Assembly: GCA_014649155.1 (NCBI GenBank)
Contig: BMSM01000003.1
Location: 372,001-436,000, forward strand
Origin: Streptomyces griseoviridis
Lineage (GTDB): Bacteria; Actinomycetota; Actinomycetes; Streptomycetales; Streptomycetaceae
Reading direction: 5' to 3'
DNA: 64,000 nt
The notes beneath the pieces were generated by a model. The model did no database searches. It saw nothing but the letters and a program-made list of their open reading frames with translations, and was not told the DNA's origin. Below are positions 63,700 to 64,000 of the stretch, piece after piece. A program made the position numbers and the translations under genes. Every line of letters begins with the position of its first letter. Position 1 is the first letter of the stretch.

Positions 63700-64000
63700 G
63701 TGTACGTCCAGGAACTCGAACCCGTCCACGGCTCGCTCGGCCTGTCCGCCCTCGTGGCGGCCCTGCCCCTGGTGATCATCCTCGTCCTGCTCGGCGGTGT
63801 CCGCGTGAAGGCCCATCTGGCGGGTCTCGTCGGCCTCCTGGCGGCCGTCCTGGTGGCCTGGCTCGCCTACGGCATGCCGCTCGGCCAGACGCTCTCCAGC
63901 GGCGTCCAGGGCGCCGCCTTCGGCCTCTTCCCCATCCTGTGGATCGTGGTCAACGCCCTGTGGGTGTACCGCATGACCGTCCGCACCCGGCACTTCGACG
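63700..64000 (+). CDS. L-lactate permease-like transporter, C-terminus outside window
   Basis: The first 100 residues of a polytopic membrane protein beginning VYVQELEPVHGSLGLSALVAALP. The helices ALVAALPLVIILVLLGG, HLAGLVGLLAAVLVAWLAYG and the block GAAFGLFPILWIVVNALWVYRMTV are typical of the LctP/LldP lactate permease family, which imports L- and D-lactate and glycolate with protons. The start is a GTG at 63700 with GGGAGG 7 nt upstream. The gene continues past the right edge. It follows DUF3499 by 137 bp. Confidence 0.85.
   Translation, partial: MYVQELEPVHGSLGLSALVAALPLVIILVLLGGVRVKAHLAGLVGLLAAVLVAWLAYGMPLGQTLSSGVQGAAFGLFPILWIVVNALWVYRMTVRTRHFD

Overview
The window is high-GC actinobacterial chromosome, almost certainly Streptomyces. 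The evidence is strong G/C third-position bias, GTG and TTG starts, overlapping GTGA/ATGA stop-start junctions, and a gene set typical of the genus: whiB, a SigI-type partner-switching locus, F420 genes, a split hut cluster and a dense run of LCP cell-wall proteins. The gene order looks like the conserved core region around whiB that I remember from S. coelicolor; this is recollection, not a search.

Left part (1-20,000). A thiolase, an SGNH hydrolase and cystathionine beta-synthase are followed by two unknown membrane proteins flanking an RpiR/SIS regulator. A PLP decarboxylase-like gene then diverges from a four-gene histidine-degradation operon: hutU, an M20 amidohydrolase, hutF and hutI. 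Histidase and classical HutG are absent. Next come a sigma factor, its antagonist and its anti-sigma kinase, and a POT peptide transporter. Two intergenic minisatellite-like arrays lie here (2,029-2,560 and 17,702-17,953).

Middle part (20,000-36,500). A two-component system, GtrA, purK-purE, an intact M19 dipeptidase and a paralogue that has lost every metal ligand are followed by two VOC proteins divergent from a CGNR regulator, with a cluster of GGTAACC-type sites between them. UDP-sugar dehydrogenase and an acyl-CoA dehydrogenase come next. The 3' end of the acyl-CoA dehydrogenase is the target of a roughly 3.9-kb integrated island (30,967-34,976). The gene's last 64 bases are duplicated at the far end of the island with only synonymous changes. 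The island has visibly lower GC and carries an XRE/DUF5753 regulator, DUF6879-like and DUF397-like partners and several small unknown genes, but no recognisable integrase.

Right part (36,500-64,000). Six LytR-CpsA-Psr proteins and a family 2 glycosyltransferase fill 11 kb; two neighbouring LCP genes share a nearly identical 367-bp block that looks like recent gene conversion. Then follow an AMP-binding-like protein, a secreted PGRP amidase, a GDP-mannose-type pyrophosphorylase, a 980-bp repeat-rich gap with a third tandem array, an AlkA-like glycosylase, F420 biosynthesis genes fbiA-fbiB, and cysteine dioxygenase preceded by a probable leaderless upstream ORF ending in a cysteine-rich run. 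whiB, a giant glycosyltransferase/membrane fusion, a DUF5719 protein, a degenerate zincin, DUF3499 and the start of a lactate permease close the window.

Functional threads are amino-acid catabolism (His, Cys, peptides), cell-envelope glycopolymer assembly (UDP-sugar dehydrogenase, GDP-mannose, LCP ligases, glycosyltransferases, amidase) and developmental or stress regulation (whiB, SigI module, two-component system). No tRNA, rRNA or CRISPR array was seen.
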